Shown: piece after piece, positions 34,901 to 49,900 of the stretch
Layout of the letters: each line of letters opens with the position of its first letter
How positions within the stretch are numbered: the first letter of the stretch is position 1
Assembly: GCA_040954595.2 (NCBI GenBank)
Contig: CM082594.2
Coordinates: forward strand, 8,990,001 to 9,054,000
Direction of reading: 5' to 3'
From: Balanoglossus misakiensis
Lineage: Eukaryota; Hemichordata
Length of the DNA: 64,000 nucleotides
Translations under genes and position numbers: made by a program
Notes under the pieces: generated by a model
Database searches by the model: none
Seen by the model: the letters and a program-made list of their open reading frames with translations, nothing else
Told to the model about the DNA's origin: nothing

Positions 34901-37900
34901 CCTTCTCTCCACAGTTCTTGCCATCCTCACACCCTTTATCATCATTTTCGCCGCAGTGGATCCCATCTGTGCATTCAGTACTGTCGTTCTCGCCACATCC
35001 TTGGCCATCTTTGCATTCTTTGCTCTCTCCACAATTATTGCTGCCACTCTTGTCTTCACATCCATTGCCATCGTTTTCACCGCAATGCAAACCATCACTG
35101 CATCCTTTGTCTTCCCCACAACCTTCTTTCTCTCCGCAGTTCTTCCCGTCTTTACCATCACAGCCCTTCCCTTCTTTCTCTCCACACCCGGATCCATCCT
35201 GCCCCTCACATTGTGAACCATCCTTCTCATCGCACCCTGGCTTGTCATTTTCACCACAGCCATTTCCATCTTTGCACTTCTTGTCTTCAGACGTTCCTTC
35301 CTCCTTAGGGCTGTCCTTTGGTGCAACAGTTCCATCAGTCTCCTCCTTGACTTCTACCGGGCCAGAGTCCGACTTCTTCTCTTCACCGCACTGTTCCTCC
35401 ACTTTCTGCTGGTCAGGTGCAGGGTCGGTCTCCGGTTTCACGTCAGTTTCCTTGTGATCGTGATCTTCACTGAGACCTAAATCTTTGAAGAGTTGTTGGT
35501 TTGCCTCAGAGTGGCGGTTTGTGTCGACCAGCTCAGGGTCTGCATATTCCAGAATATTGAATTCTCCGTCTTTGAAGAGATCGTCATCCAGCGGAGGTTC
35601 CCCGTGAGGATTGCTGTCAAAGTCGTCATGAGGGCCTGGGAACTGATCCTGCGATGGCTGCCCGAAATGGCCCCCGGGTAAACCTGCTTGCTGCTGCGCC
35701 TGACCATCGGGTTGTTGAGCTGCAGCACTGAAAGGAGGGCGCTGCTGACCGCTGAAGGAATCACCAGGCATTCCAGGTTGACCGGGAATGTTAGGAAATC
35801 CAGCAGCTGCACTTGAAGGCGGGAACGGCGGCGGTTGCTGTGATGGATCTTTCTGCATGTATCTGGGTCTAGCAGTTCCTTCCATGAAACCTGGTGGCTG
35901 TTGCTGAAGTTGCGTCGGAAAAGGTCCTCTGGGATGCTGCTTGACTAAGTGATCGTACGGATCCAGGGGGTTCAAGCTGCCTGGAGGATGCCCCAGTCTT
36001 GGTGTCGGCATCTGTGATGGCTGGGCTGGCGGCAAAGTCCTCTGCTGTAGCCTCTCCTGGACCAGAGCCATCTGTTGATTCCTGGCTCTTACGCCTTGGA
36101 AACCTTGAGGACCTGGGACCTGCTGGGGAAGCTGATGTCCCTGTCCCGGCTGCGAGGGCCCTTGCATTCCCTGTGGCAGGGGAGGGCCCGGCACTTGCTG
36201 TTGAAGCTGGTGTCCCTGCGGTCCTTGCATTCCTTGTTCGTGGCGCTTGAGTTCTATAAACTGGTTGGGATGCCGCGGGGAGGCTTGAGGAAATGGTCCC
36301 GGCAGCCTCCTCTGTGGTCCGCCCCTCATCACTTGGTCTGGCCCCATTTCCGAGAACTGGTCCGGCCACTGCGGTCTCGGGAATGGCTGACCTTGGTCGC
36401 TGCCAAAAGGAAATCCTGGACCTGGTGGGGGTCTGATGCCCTCACCTGGGAATGGAGGCCTCTGCATAGGTTGACGAGGTGGCATGAAAGGCTCTCTCGG
36501 CATTGAAAACTGGTGTCTTTGCTCCGGAAAGTGAGGACCACTGGGGTAGGGTGGCGGTGGTTGAGATGGTGTTGGCTGTTCTGGTGACCAGTGCCGAAGG
36601 GGAAAGTTAGCGTGCTGATCCCTCATCAGTTGCTCCTGTTCCTGTTCTTGTTTGCGCCGTCTCTTTTGCTCTTGTTGTTTCACCAGCAGTTCCCGCAGCT
36701 GGGCCTTGGCGAATTCTCCGCATATGTTCTGATCTGGCAAGGCTGCGATTGGAAATCTTTCCGGTCCGGCAAACCTGGGGTCTAATGATTGAGATGCCGG
36801 TGACATTGCGTTGCCATCATCAGCCTGTGATCGCTGTTGCTGCTGCTGGGCCTGCTGCATCATCTGCTGCATTTGCTCCAAGGCTGGTTGTTGATGTTGT
36901 GGTTGGGGCTGAGGTAGATGAGATAAAGGGGACTGCGGATGAGGAGGAGCTTGAGTCATACTTTCTTGCGATTGATTCTGTTCCTGCTGCGGCTGACTCT
37001 TTGGAGGATCGTGCTGTGGAGACTGTGCAGTTACCGGCGGCAGTTGTTGGTCCTGCATCTGCCAGGGAGAGCCCACCTGTGACTGGACAGGTGGTTGCTG
37101 TTCTTGAGGAGGGCTGGGCTCGTTGTTGCTCGATGTCTCTGCTGACTTCTGTGTTTTGTCATCTGCAGGATCGTTTTCATTAGCACCAGGTGTCCCAGGT
37201 TTGGATTGTGGTTGTTCAGCCTCTCGTAACTTCTTCTTCTGTCTAACTATAGCTGGAGAAAGAAAGAAAACATAACCATCAAGACACTCTGTAATCAGTA
37301 TACATGTTGTCAAACTAGTTCCCTGCTGCCATTACTCACACAAAGGTATTGCAACCAAGAATAAATATATACATAGTTACACGCATCACTCCATCCATAT
37401 ATACATACACATACATACAGCAACTGAGAGGTTATAATAAAGAACATACATTCAATAATACCTGTGCTTTGCTTTTGGTCTTGTTGTTGCTGCTGCTGTT
37501 GTTGCCTCATCTGCTGCAGTAACTTCCACTGCCGTTCTTGCTCTTGCTCTCGGAGCAGTTTCTGTTCCTTCATGAGTTTCTGTTGATCTTTCTTGGATGT
37601 TGAGGTTGGCCTCGTCATCTGCATTCCCGGACTGAAACCGATGGGCGGTGGTGGTGGTGGCGGCGGTGGTGGCATTGTCATACTGTCTAACGCTCCAACG
37701 TGCGGCGATGGCATCCCCGGGGGTCCTGGTGGGCCGTGGAGTCCATGTCCTTGCATTTGCGCAAAACCTGGCATCTGACCAGGCATCTGCCCCGGCAAGT
37801 TTGAAAGACCCGGTATCTGACCCGGAGGACGGCCCTGCATATTGGATGGGCTGAGGAGCTGATTTTGTCCCATTGGACCTGGTACTGACATGGGACCTTG

Positions 37901-40900
37901 GCCTTGTGGTCCTGGTGCTGGCATATGTCCTGGTCCTGGCATCTGACCTGGGCCTGGCATCTGTCCTGGACCTGGCATTTGTCCTGGACCTGGCATCTGC
38001 CCAGACATTGGCCCAGACATCGGCCCACTTGTTGGCATCTGTCCTGGCAGTGGCATAGGCATCTGTCCTGGTCCCATCTGTCCCGGTGGCATCTGTCCAG
38101 GCTGTGACATCAGACCTGGGATAGGTCCAGGGCTTGGGGCTGGGCTGGGAATGGGACTCCTCATCTGTGGATTCTCGATCTGTTCACTGCCGATGTCATG
38201 GCCGCTCAGCTTTTCTTGAGCCTTTTTCCTCTGGATTCCTTCATTCAGCTGTTGAAAAACACAGAAAGAAAACCCCACAAACATCAATACTAAAGCTCTT
38301 ATCAATTAACTTCAAGGAAACCATGCACGTGCGTTTATCCCTTCAGTATTAACACATGCACAGAAATGGTTAGAGTGAAGTGTTTCATTCAATGCTGATT
38401 ACATTTTAAAATAAATATGTGAAACAATTTCCGAATTAATTACCAAATTATAGGCTTTATGTCTCTTTTTTGTGGAGTTCAGAAACATATGTATCAGTAT
38501 TTTTGTTAATGGAACCACTTCAGGAGACAACAACCAAAGCCATTGCAATGAAACACTTCACACACAGAGTTACCTTTATGTATCATGCTGGGAATATTAA
38601 TTCAGAAATTAAACTTACTTTGGCGGCCACACTCAATCGAGATGGTGGTGGTAGAATGCTCTTTATCTTAAGAAAAGACAACACAGTATTAGTCAAGAGC
38701 GTTCTTTTTTAGTAAGGTCAGTTGCAGCCCACTCCAGACACAACCACACGCGAAAGTTAGTAAAGAATTAGGCATACTAATACTCACTCTCCATACCTTT
38801 TGGGCATCCTTTAGCCTCTGTGCTGCACGGTTTTCACGGGCCCTTTGTAGGAATGGGGCTTTATCGTCTGATGTTGCCTTCCTCCAAAGCTTGGCTATCT
38901 GCTTGGCTCTCGTGGGCCAGTCTGTTTTCAAAATAAATGACGAAAGACTTCTGAATGAAGGTAACAATGATTCAGAAACTGATAGTACTTCAAAATATCC
39001 CACAAACCATGATATAATATATATAGGTGTTGAAAGAAGAAATTGTTTTATGACAAATCATATGAGGTTTATTTATTACTCACTTCACCAATTGTGGATC
39101 TCTGATATGGTGAGGAAATAGGTTGAAAGTCGACCTTACCTGGGTACTCGTTTCTCAAATCTGGGAACTGCATGTTTGCATATAGCACTGGTGAAATGGT
39201 TGCCATATCACCAAGCGGTTCATCCTTCTCCCACTTTAAGATATTCCTCTGATTATAAGAGAGTGTCTCGACGTCCGGTTCGCTCGTTGGAGTCGACGGC
39301 CAGGGGCTCATCGGAGCTCCGAAGTCTGGACTGAACACGGGACTGTTGGCCACGTCCGGCATGAGTCCTGGATGTTGTTGGTGCATTGGAGGGTGTTGTG
39401 GTGGGAAAGAGGGCTGAAGTGGTAAGGTTGTGGGTGGTGTCGGTCTCTGGTTTGGAGGCATGGACTGTGAAACAGTCGGTTGTCCCGACGATGCATCACT
39501 TCCCGGGAACGGGATATCTGTACCTGGACAGAGAGAAGATAAATTGTCAGTACAGTCAAACCTGCGTTAGTGGCCAACTCTATATAGTGGCTGATACATT
39601 TAGTACATACTAGAACTGTTATACATCAGTACTGTGTCAATGCTGTTGTCTATGAAATATACTCTGAAGCTTTGATGAATTGCTTACCTTCTGTTGACAA
39701 ATGTTGCCCTGTTGTCTGTTCATGGGGACTCAGCATGCCTGACAGAATATCGTCCATTTCTTTGCCATCCAGCTGGGCCAGTTCTGTTGAAAAGAAAAAA
39801 AAATTCTCTATCAGTTTCCGCAATGCATTCGGCCTGATCTCTATGTTTGCTATTATATCCAAAGACAGTGTCAAGGGTTTTTCCTGTATTCGAAGACTAG
39901 TTATACTGTTTGAACAACCACTGTTTGTTGAGAGATGAATGACTGACCTTCAGTGACCATCTTATCAATATCTTCAGCATCGAGTTCGGTCATCTGATCA
40001 GCGCTGGTTTCGGTCCTGACTGCTGCTGCGTTGACACCAGCACCACCTGGCCCATTTTCTGTCACAGCACTGATATCAATACCTGAACAGAAAACATACA
40101 CTTTTCATTGTCTTTTGACGTGTGAAACGGTGGAAGTCTACACAGTACAGCAAGTGCACTTTTCAGGGGTAGGGTTTTCAGCCAGAAAATTCTTCAAAAC
40201 ATCTGATTATTTTGTTCGATTGAAACATGACTTACCATCTGTGCCCTTGTTGAGATCACCACTCATCAGAATACCAAGCAACTCATCATCATGTGGCAAG
40301 AAGTTCAACGGGTCGTCCGTGTTGCCAAGGTCATTGCCATCTACGTTCTCGGAGTGAGGGGCAACTGTCGTCGTTCCCGAAGTTGGTACAGGCTCCACCT
40401 GCGCACTCATTGGTAGATTATTCCTCTGTGCCTGCATGGCAGCCAAAGCAATATGTGCCTTGTTGTCATCATCAGAGGCACTCCCAAAGTCATCCGTCTT
40501 GTTCTTGCTCGAGATCAAAAGACTCTTGCCGAAAAAAGCCTCCTAGGAAACAGAAATATCAGATATATACAGCTAACTGATAAGTGGATTACATTGGGAG
40601 GGAATACAACAAAATTCAAATCACACAGTAAATATTTTCAAGTGATGATATATTTAATTGAAAATAACGGTGGCTGAGATATCTGTTTTTAAAGACAACC
40701 AACCTGAAGATATGCTGGAAAGGCATGTTCCAGTTGGGACTTGCGTTTCCTTCTCTTTTTCTTCTTCTCGATACTTTCCGACCCCGGCTCTGGTTTGCCT
40801 TGTTCATCGCCACCCATTTCACCTGACAACACAATGCAAAGCAAACACTCAGATATGCTATGGGAGAGTAAATTTATTCGTTTTAATTTCAAGAGCAATG

Positions 40901-43900
40901 AAAATGTGTTTAACAATAGGGAATAATGATCACGTCTGAGGTACCTTCATCAGCATTTTGACTGTTGAAATCTGGATCAAGCATTGACGAAATCTTCCTG
41001 TTCATTTTGCTGAGTAATCCTCCTCTGCCACGTGCCCGGGCAACAAAACCTCCAATTCCTATGAGGCAACAAAATAATACAATTTCAGTAAAGTTTTCAA
41101 CAATTTAAACGAAGAGCAGAAGTTTGGCATACAGAAGCAAGATATTACTGTCAGTGTCACGGCATATATCATAGCAAAATGAACACACAGAAGAAATTTA
41201 TCTTTATGATGAAACTGCAAAATGGTGCAACAGATTACGGATGAATGATGCAAATTTGCAAACATAAATCATACATAAAATGAAGAGTATACAGAGAAGA
41301 AAAGGAGACAGTGAAGGGCATTTCAGAAAAAATCCATGATGAAAGTTAGTGTCAGTGTGGCTTGCCTCTTCTTTACTTGGATAAATTTTCTTTTCATTTC
41401 TTTATGATAAATCCGAAACACAGCTGTTCATGCAATTATTCACTTCTTCTGAGGATGTAAAGACCTCACCTTTGACCCAAGAGGGCGCCCTCTATCGGGC
41501 AGCCACCTCTCAAAGCGATTCACACAAATAAAAAAGCCAATTGACAACAGGTATAAAGAACATGAACACAACGCACAGGATGACTTCAAGGTGCAAAGTT
41601 AGAAGACAGCAGACAAGGGGAGATCAATTTGTTTAGGGATGGCATTACGAGACAAAAGTGTACCTGGTCGGTACGCCCTCCTTTTTCTCTTCTTTAGTAA
41701 ACTAGGATCAGTTAAGGATGCATTGTCGTCAACACCGCTGCCTTCTGCCCTGTCTTCGTCGTGTTCACCAGCTGAATCTGAGGTGTGAAATGTTTACAAT
41801 CAAACCAATGCTTTCCCAAACACAATTTCCTTTAAAAATGTCACTGCACAAAATTGTCAAATCTGCAAGCTTACAGACACACACACTTAAATTTGCCAGT
41901 CCATCTCCAGAGCAATGCCTATGTTAATCAACTTTCATGTACTACTGCCATGACCAGTGAATGTGAACAAAAACTTGTAATTATACAGTTGCCAGGAGGT
42001 TTATGGATATCAGTACACGACACATCAGCTCGCCTGTTTCAGGGTGTCTGTGAGTGTATGGACACTTAAACAGTACATGTATTTCAGGTCATGAATGTAA
42101 CATGAATATGTAAAATCAAATGTCAACAGTAATGTTCTTTAGCTCCTGCAGCAATGATGCAAACACTGATTGACAAAAAATGACTCTTATAAGAACTTAG
42201 GATATGTTGTAACTGCACAAAACTTTGCTTTATAAAATAAAATTGAAATGGATGAGTGATGAAAATACACATAACTTTGAAACTATTGAAAAGGGTTGTC
42301 TATTATTAACACAAAATCTCACCTCTGTTCATGAGCATAGGATCACTCAGGGCAGTAGCTACACTGATATCGTGATCACCCAGCTTGGCCTGTTCAGCTT
42401 TCTCCAACTCCTTCAAGACGGTAAGACTACTGGGACGGAATCGGTTCTTGCTGCGTGGTTGTTTCTTCTTGAGTGGCGGTGTGATCGATAAGCTCTTGAT
42501 CTGATTGAAGCCAGACTCGGTCAGAAACACACCTTCCATTGTGAAATGCTGATTCTGAGTTTGACTGATTTTGCTTATTTCTGAAACAAGAGAGGTAAAC
42601 ACATTACATACAGGTGACAGTGTCCTCCCTGGGATTTCCCTATAGCTAACAAGCAATTTGCACAACACTATTATTTTGTTAATGTTTTTCTGTACCTCTC
42701 ATACACAAACCAGCTAGTTTCTAAACCACAAACAGTAGCACATGTGTGTATGCACGTACACACACACAAACACAAAGCTGACATCACACTGAACTTACCC
42801 ATGGGGACTGAAGGTGGTGATGGTTCCTCAGGCGGTGGTAGTGGTTTCAGAGCTGGTTGCGTCGCTGGTCTACAGAGAACGCAGTGATAGCCTTGGTCTG
42901 CTGCCCTCTCTATGTCGTCTTCATTCTCAAAACCGTCACACAGTGAATGCAGCCACCTAGCAAGAAAACCACAAGCATACCTCAACCCATTTCTAACATG
43001 AAGTGCCATGTACAGCAAGAGTAAAACATAGCTTTGTGACTTCAGTGAACTGTGATGTCATTCTGAAATGTTCTTCCATGCCAGGTCAACCACTCACCTG
43101 AAGCACTGTACACACTGTATAATGAGGTCTCCATCTTTGTAATCTTTGATACACACACAACAGGTGATGAGACTTGCACAGGGACCACACTGTGTGTAGT
43201 TATTTTGCCAGTTACACTTGAAGCCTGGGGAAGTAGCACCACAATGTGTACAGCAAACACACCTGAGGTGGGGAGAGAAAAATACAGCAAGTCAGGAAAA
43301 GAATGTAGAATGGTTGCTGGCTACAAAAATAATGTCAGCCATCAGATGCTACACAGTATCTGCCCACTATACAGATAAGTCCCCATGATTTGGAATGTGA
43401 TTCATCATCTTAGATATCGCCAAAGTGCATGTTACTTACCATTTACACTTCCAGCCACCCTTGGGAACATTCTCCAGAGGCGGATTCAAGCAGTATGTAT
43501 GGTAGCTGATATCACAATCATCACAGAGTAAGAGCCTGCCCTCATCACTGGCTTTGCCACAACCTTCGCATACTGTACAATCTAAACATCGCCATCCTTT
43601 GGATAGAACTACTTTGGTAATCTGTGATGCGATATCAGGAAAAAGATAAAAGAATTAGTGAATTACTAATATTACTATTTACTACATAATGGAGAATAAT
43701 AAGGTGTTGGCTTGGCTAGCACTGGGCCAACACAAGCTAGTCCTGGAGAGACATCACACAACTCACCTTGATATTGACACAGTAAGGGTGGTAACATTGT
43801 CCGCATTGAGAACACGTCAGCAGCCTCCCTTCTGCACCACGGCCGAAACTGCCACAACTTACACACATATCCTATAAGGCAACAAAACCTATTGTTAGAT

Positions 43901-46900
43901 ATGGCTGCATAGAGTAACACAGGCCTAGCGAAACTGCCACTGTATCTTAAACAACTTCTGTATTTCCATTTCTGCTATTTCATTATTTTCAAGAATTTGG
44001 ATTGTTTTGTGATTTATGGTCATAACATACCTGAGTAAGAGTAAATTTATCTTTGACAGAAAATAACACCACAGTTGTGTGCATGCCAGTATCCTCTTCT
44101 TCCTTCTTCTCATTGCCGCTGTCTTGAGCTGTTGTCGTCGTCTGAGAACCAGAGAACAACTCTCAGTGCCATGTACCCCAACAATCAAAACAGTTGAAAC
44201 CCAGAATTCGAATGCACCACAGTAAAAACAAACCATGTGAAAATCATCCATAGAAATACACGTATTCCTATGAACTAGGATTACCATTCATACAAAAGGT
44301 GTCAACAGAGATATTATAAATAGCTAGCTCCCTTGACATACATAATGAAGGTCCCCAGTACTAAAATGTGTAAGGGTGATAACATAAACTTTAATGACCC
44401 CAGTTAATTCTGTGGAAACTAGGTTTTGAGATGAGCTGTTACACAAGCAACACTGATGTAATAAACACCTCCTCCCCTCCAAAAATCTAATTCTAACCTG
44501 TTGGACTGGTGGTAGACTACTGGCGGGTTTCATTTTGGGCTTGGGGCCTCTCTTTCCTGGAGGTCCAGGATGCCGTCTTCGCTTGCCGATGTGAACGCCT
44601 CTCCCCTGCAACAGCCAAAATGGTATCAACAGATTTAGCAAAATGAGGTTTTTCTTTATGAAAACCTGTCTATTAAGGACACCGTCTTGAACACAAAATC
44701 TGTCCATTTATGCAGAGAAATCCTAACTTTTGCCTCCAAAAATTTGTCCTTAATAGAGAGGTGTCCATAATGGCAGGTTCCACTGCATTTCAAAGCATGT
44801 TCTCATTTACACTCACTGTAGTAAAGATGGAATGCACGTGGTCACATGTACAGAGGTCTACACATCCTAAATCATAGCCAGCACATGGCTCATCCAAATT
44901 TTCCTTGTTTTCTGTTTTCTCAGTGCATTCGATCTTCTGTGTTTGACCATGTACACAAAAAGCCTAACCACAGATAATTCTCGAGTGTATATTTTTCCGG
45001 GGAACCCAGCCTAGCACATTCTGAATGCGTGCATTCAAAATAGAAGCCATCAATTTTCAAATTTTTTCAACCACCTACGCATTCTACCAGACCCACGACT
45101 TCACTGTATCCGTGGTAACCCGTCAAGAGGCTGTGACCTGGACCTTAATGATACCACTACACCTAGCCAGTGCTGTCAACAAAGTCCCAAAATCACCAAC
45201 CTAGGGAGTCTTACCTCCTTCAGTTTTTCTAACAGGCTCTCAACAGTTCATGTTGACATTTTTGAGTAATAACTCACCCTGGGCCTTCCAGCTCCTATTC
45301 GCTTTATGATTGATGGTTTTCCCATGCCAGGGCCTTTGGGACTGCTCCCAATTGGGGGAGGGTTTAGCGGCATTCCTCTTGTGCCCACCATGTCTCTCTG
45401 CAAAGTGTTCCAACAAACATGCAGTTATGTCAATACTATAAAGTCATGACTGGCTGTTAAATAACTCAACACAAACAAAACTGAGAGGAGCCATAAACGG
45501 CATTTGCATATCAGCAGTTAGTTATTCATTATCCATCATGTTTGGTCAGTTATAAATGGGTCTGTTTCATTCACAGTGTTTACCGAAGCCATATCTGATG
45601 GAGGGACAAGTTCTGTTTCCATGGGTTAAACTTAGAATATTTTCAACATGTTTGAACATGCCAGTCACCTGTCATTTTCATTGGGGGCCCACACACATTG
45701 TTACCACGGTAACATAACTTTGTCACTCAATGCTTGACCAAGTAAGGGGTGCGCAAATAGAACAGAAAACTTTACACGTCAAAAAAGGAGGTCAAGATTA
45801 TCTTGATGATTCATGATCAAATAGAAGCATCCGGCTTCCCTCTGAAGTTATGAAAATTATAACCTTGAACTTTGCCGGTTTCTTTTTATACCATTTGAAG
45901 TATTCCTGCCAAGGTTAATATAGTCTTTGTTAGTTTTTAACGGCTTGAACACATGAACTATGGTATCGGTTTTTCTCCTGAGCCACATGCTTCCTGAAAA
46001 CCACACTTAGTGTTTGCCACAGCTACTGCCTTCATTAATTTCATATCATATGTATGTACACTGCAAGCACTCACCTGAGCAAATGCTGTACTCTTCTCCG
46101 ACGGCTGAAAGTCAACATCGGTGCTGTTGAGGCTGTCTTCGTTGATCAAGGTGTCTTGAGAACTCTGATGGCTCTCGGTCTCCATGCTGTCCTCCACAGG
46201 CCCCACCAGCACGGCCGGCTCCCTCACAGGGTCGATTTTCATCCCCGGCGGAATGTAGTCAGGGTCGTCGTCTTGTTGCGGCGTGTCTGATATGACGTCC
46301 GTCTCCGTGAAGTTACTGTCGGTGTCCAGCGTGGCTGCCGCAAAGTTTGAACTGCTTTCCATGGGCTCCACCAGCGGTTCCCCATCGCTGTAAGGTTGCT
46401 CCTGGGAGTGAGAATTAAAACTGGCGTCATAATCCTGAAGCTCCGCCACAGAGAGTAGTCACATGGTGAAGCTGCACATGCCGTCACGTAATGATGGGTG
46501 ACCCCTGACCTCTCCTTTGGTCTTGGTTAATCATTTATTATAAATGAGGTAATAAAGGATTATGAGGTTGTAATGGCGGGTGGCAAATTTTGAGAGGTAT
46601 GCTGACTGCAACCTTGGCTACCTTTTCTATTTGCACAACAACAACAAAGACTAATTCTGAGATCAGTAACAAACAAACAGAGTACAGTTAGATTCTTCAA
46701 CACAAATATCAATGAACTCAGGATATATGGGAATCGCTGTATTGTTGACAAACCCCACAAAAACACATGTATGTGCAAATTTTATGAGTTCTGACCGGCT
46801 GTTTGTTTTTTCTCATTTGTTAATAACTTAGGTATATCACTGACCATGAAAAACAACTTCTGCTTCATTTCATCTTCGTACTGTTTCAACCAATTAAATC

Positions 46901-49900
46901 CAGAATATTTGAGAATGGAAGAAAAAGCAACAGTTTTACATCAACATCATGAACTCTAATGAATTGACATCCACAGTGCAATTGTTCTCCCCCAGGAAAT
47001 AGAGTGCTGCCTATTTCATGGGGAGAACATTCGCTTGAAACCACTACCTGATTGAAAGCACCAATGCAAAAATCAATGGCCAATAGATTTAACTAGAAAG
47101 TAGAAAATGTTAATTCAGAAATGGGTAGCTGAGATGAGTTAGCAAAGACTGACCTGTATAGGATCTTTGTTTCGACAGTCCAGGCAACAGTACACTGCAT
47201 GCCTGCCCTCCGCTTTCAACTGTTGGTACGTTGCCATATCAACACTTTCATCACAACCTGCATGTATCCACCTGAAAGAAAAAAATAAGATTATTATATT
47301 CACAACCGACTATATACAGCACACTAAGATAACAGCAAGCCTACAACAGAAATTCTAAATTCAGAGTTTTATTTATATGCAGTTTCCGCTTGTAGTGAGA
47401 GAATGTTTTAATTAGATATAACAGCAGAAATAGAAGTGAAGATAATTTTTCAGAACACTGGAAATTTTACACTAGCTTGCACAGCACGGCAAGATGATGA
47501 TCATCGGAGGTCAGAGGTATGAAGATCACTTGAGGGTACACATGGTGGATATCGATGACAGACAGAGGTATTGGAATTCACTGGTCTGCAGGAGACCAAG
47601 GATGTAGTTTACTACACACTGTACATCCATGTAAAGCCCACTCACTTTTTACACTGCTCACACTGGACCATGGTATTCGCTGTGGTGTGCTGCCGGTATG
47701 CCTTTCCGCATATGGGACAGCACAGGCCTTTGTTGCGCTGCTGGTAGCAACTATCACACACACTGTAATTCAGGTGCCATCGAGAGCTTGGCCCACTGCC
47801 TGGGGTCCTGGAACCACAGTCTGTGCACACCCGACAGTTCTGTGAAAACAAGAGCAAGAAACCACTCTCCATTACCAGATTGAAAAGTACAAGGCAAAAA
47901 TCAAGTTTCTACTTGTCAGACTTCTGTCTTAGCTACCAACGATCAATTCACATTTAGTACTGCTACAATGTATCAACACAGAGGTTGTTACAAGGCTACT
48001 AAGACCTTGACAATGTACTTGAAAGCGTCAGCAACAGCTACATGACACTTGATTTCAACTCACACCATTGCTACACTTACCTTGCACTTCCATCCATTCT
48101 TCGGTATAGTTTGCATGACAGGCCGTAAACAAAACGTGTGATACCCCTTGTCGCAGGTATCACACACAAGCATCTTGTTGTCATCCCCAGGTTGCCTGCA
48201 AAGGTTGACACGTGAAGCTCAGAAAAATCCACCACAACTCCGGAAACCATGAACAACTGCTTTCTTTGTGCAGTTGTGGATCTCTGATTTCAGGGAATAA
48301 TAGTATCAATGGACTCCCCAACATTCCCATGATTGTTCAGAATCACAAAACATAGCCTATTGTCATTATATTGAAAGTACCAGTTATGTGTAAAATAAAC
48401 AGCATCATAGGGGGTACTGTGACTTCCTGTTTGAAAAAGCCTGGTACATATACACATCCTTTTATTAAGACAATGGTGACAGACAATTGTCTCTTCCTGT
48501 TGAAGGGTATGGTGGCTATTTATCAATCCTCACACATGCTCTGACAAAAGAATCTCTTCATGAGATCTATAAACATTTTATATTCACTGCTTTTTGACTG
48601 AAAATTATTTACTGGGATTTTAAATAAGGTCCGAATTGTTTTCTAGCACAGGAGGTTCTGAACAAACACCTACCTGCATGTCTGACAAATTTTACATTCA
48701 GGGCACTGCCAGCCTGCCCTGACCACAGGATTGACATCCACAGCCGGGTCCAGACAACTACCATGGTAGTGCTGGCCACAGCTTGTACAAAAGAGCTGCT
48801 CCATCATATCCCCAGGGCTGTCACACACAACGCAGTTTGCTTCCTCTTCAGCTGTGGGAATGAAACGAGCAACACATTCAATGATAGCCTCTTTAGGATT
48901 ATGAACATTGAACAGACCAACATGAAAATGCCAGATTAATTAAACTGAAGTGGAAACAAGCAAGCTTACCTATTGTCTCGGCCTGATCAAGATGGTCTGG
49001 GCAGAACAGGGACATGTCCTTAATTTCCTTTGAAAGAAAGGAATAAGACATGAATATGACTGGTAATGTGATATCTTCAAAATTCAACAGACAATGGCTG
49101 AAGGCATTGAAAAAGAGCATGATAGAAATCACATTACTGTCTCTAGTTTTAAACTAACTTTTTCGCTATTCTCACCTGGAATGCTCCACTGCTTGCTGCA
49201 CACGGGTAGTGATATATCTTATTACACTTGACAACCCTACAAACAATGGTTGCGCCGTGCTTCTTACAATAGCTACACACTTGTGAGATCCCTGAGAGGA
49301 CTGCTTTATCCACATTGATGAGTTGCATGTTTTCGTTCTGACACACTCCTTCAGACCAGGCTGCGCAGCAGTGATGGGCCGTCGTGTGACCTAGAGAGAA
49401 TCACAGTAATTGTAAATTTACTCATATTCCTTTCTCAGAGACCCAGAAACACACTCAACGTTGTTGACATCAAGCCCTAGAGATTAGCAGCACAACATCA
49501 TTTCTGACTCCCAAAATAACATATCTGTACTTTACCTGTCTGTTCAAAGACTACAGTAAGGTCTGGTTCTTCTGAGTGTCCAACTGTACTGAGTTCGTCT
49601 ACAATAAGCGGAGGCTTGCCATTTTCGCCCATCACAACACTGTGTGGATTGGACCGCCTCGGAGATTTACTCCTTTCTCTGCAGAAAAACATGTTTCCAA
49701 TGTCAAAACGTTTCCATGTGGCAGGATACCATTCATTTTGAATAAGTCAGACAAATGTATTTTTTGTCCTTTCATTTTCCAAACAGCCATTTTCACAAGA
49801 GTAAACATTCAGCAAATGACACTGCTTTGTTTACAAATGTTCATTATGCATGCACAGCTGAAATAAAAACGCATATGACACCAGACGCCTGTAGACTTAC

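Noticed and set aside
30885-37183. Long plus-strand open frames (100-290 codons) opposite the KMT2C/D giant exons, some Pro/Ser- or Cys-rich
   Set aside because: They are shadows of repetitive Pro/Gln/Gly codons on the minus strand, where conserved KMT2C islands and consistent splice phases show the real reading frame.
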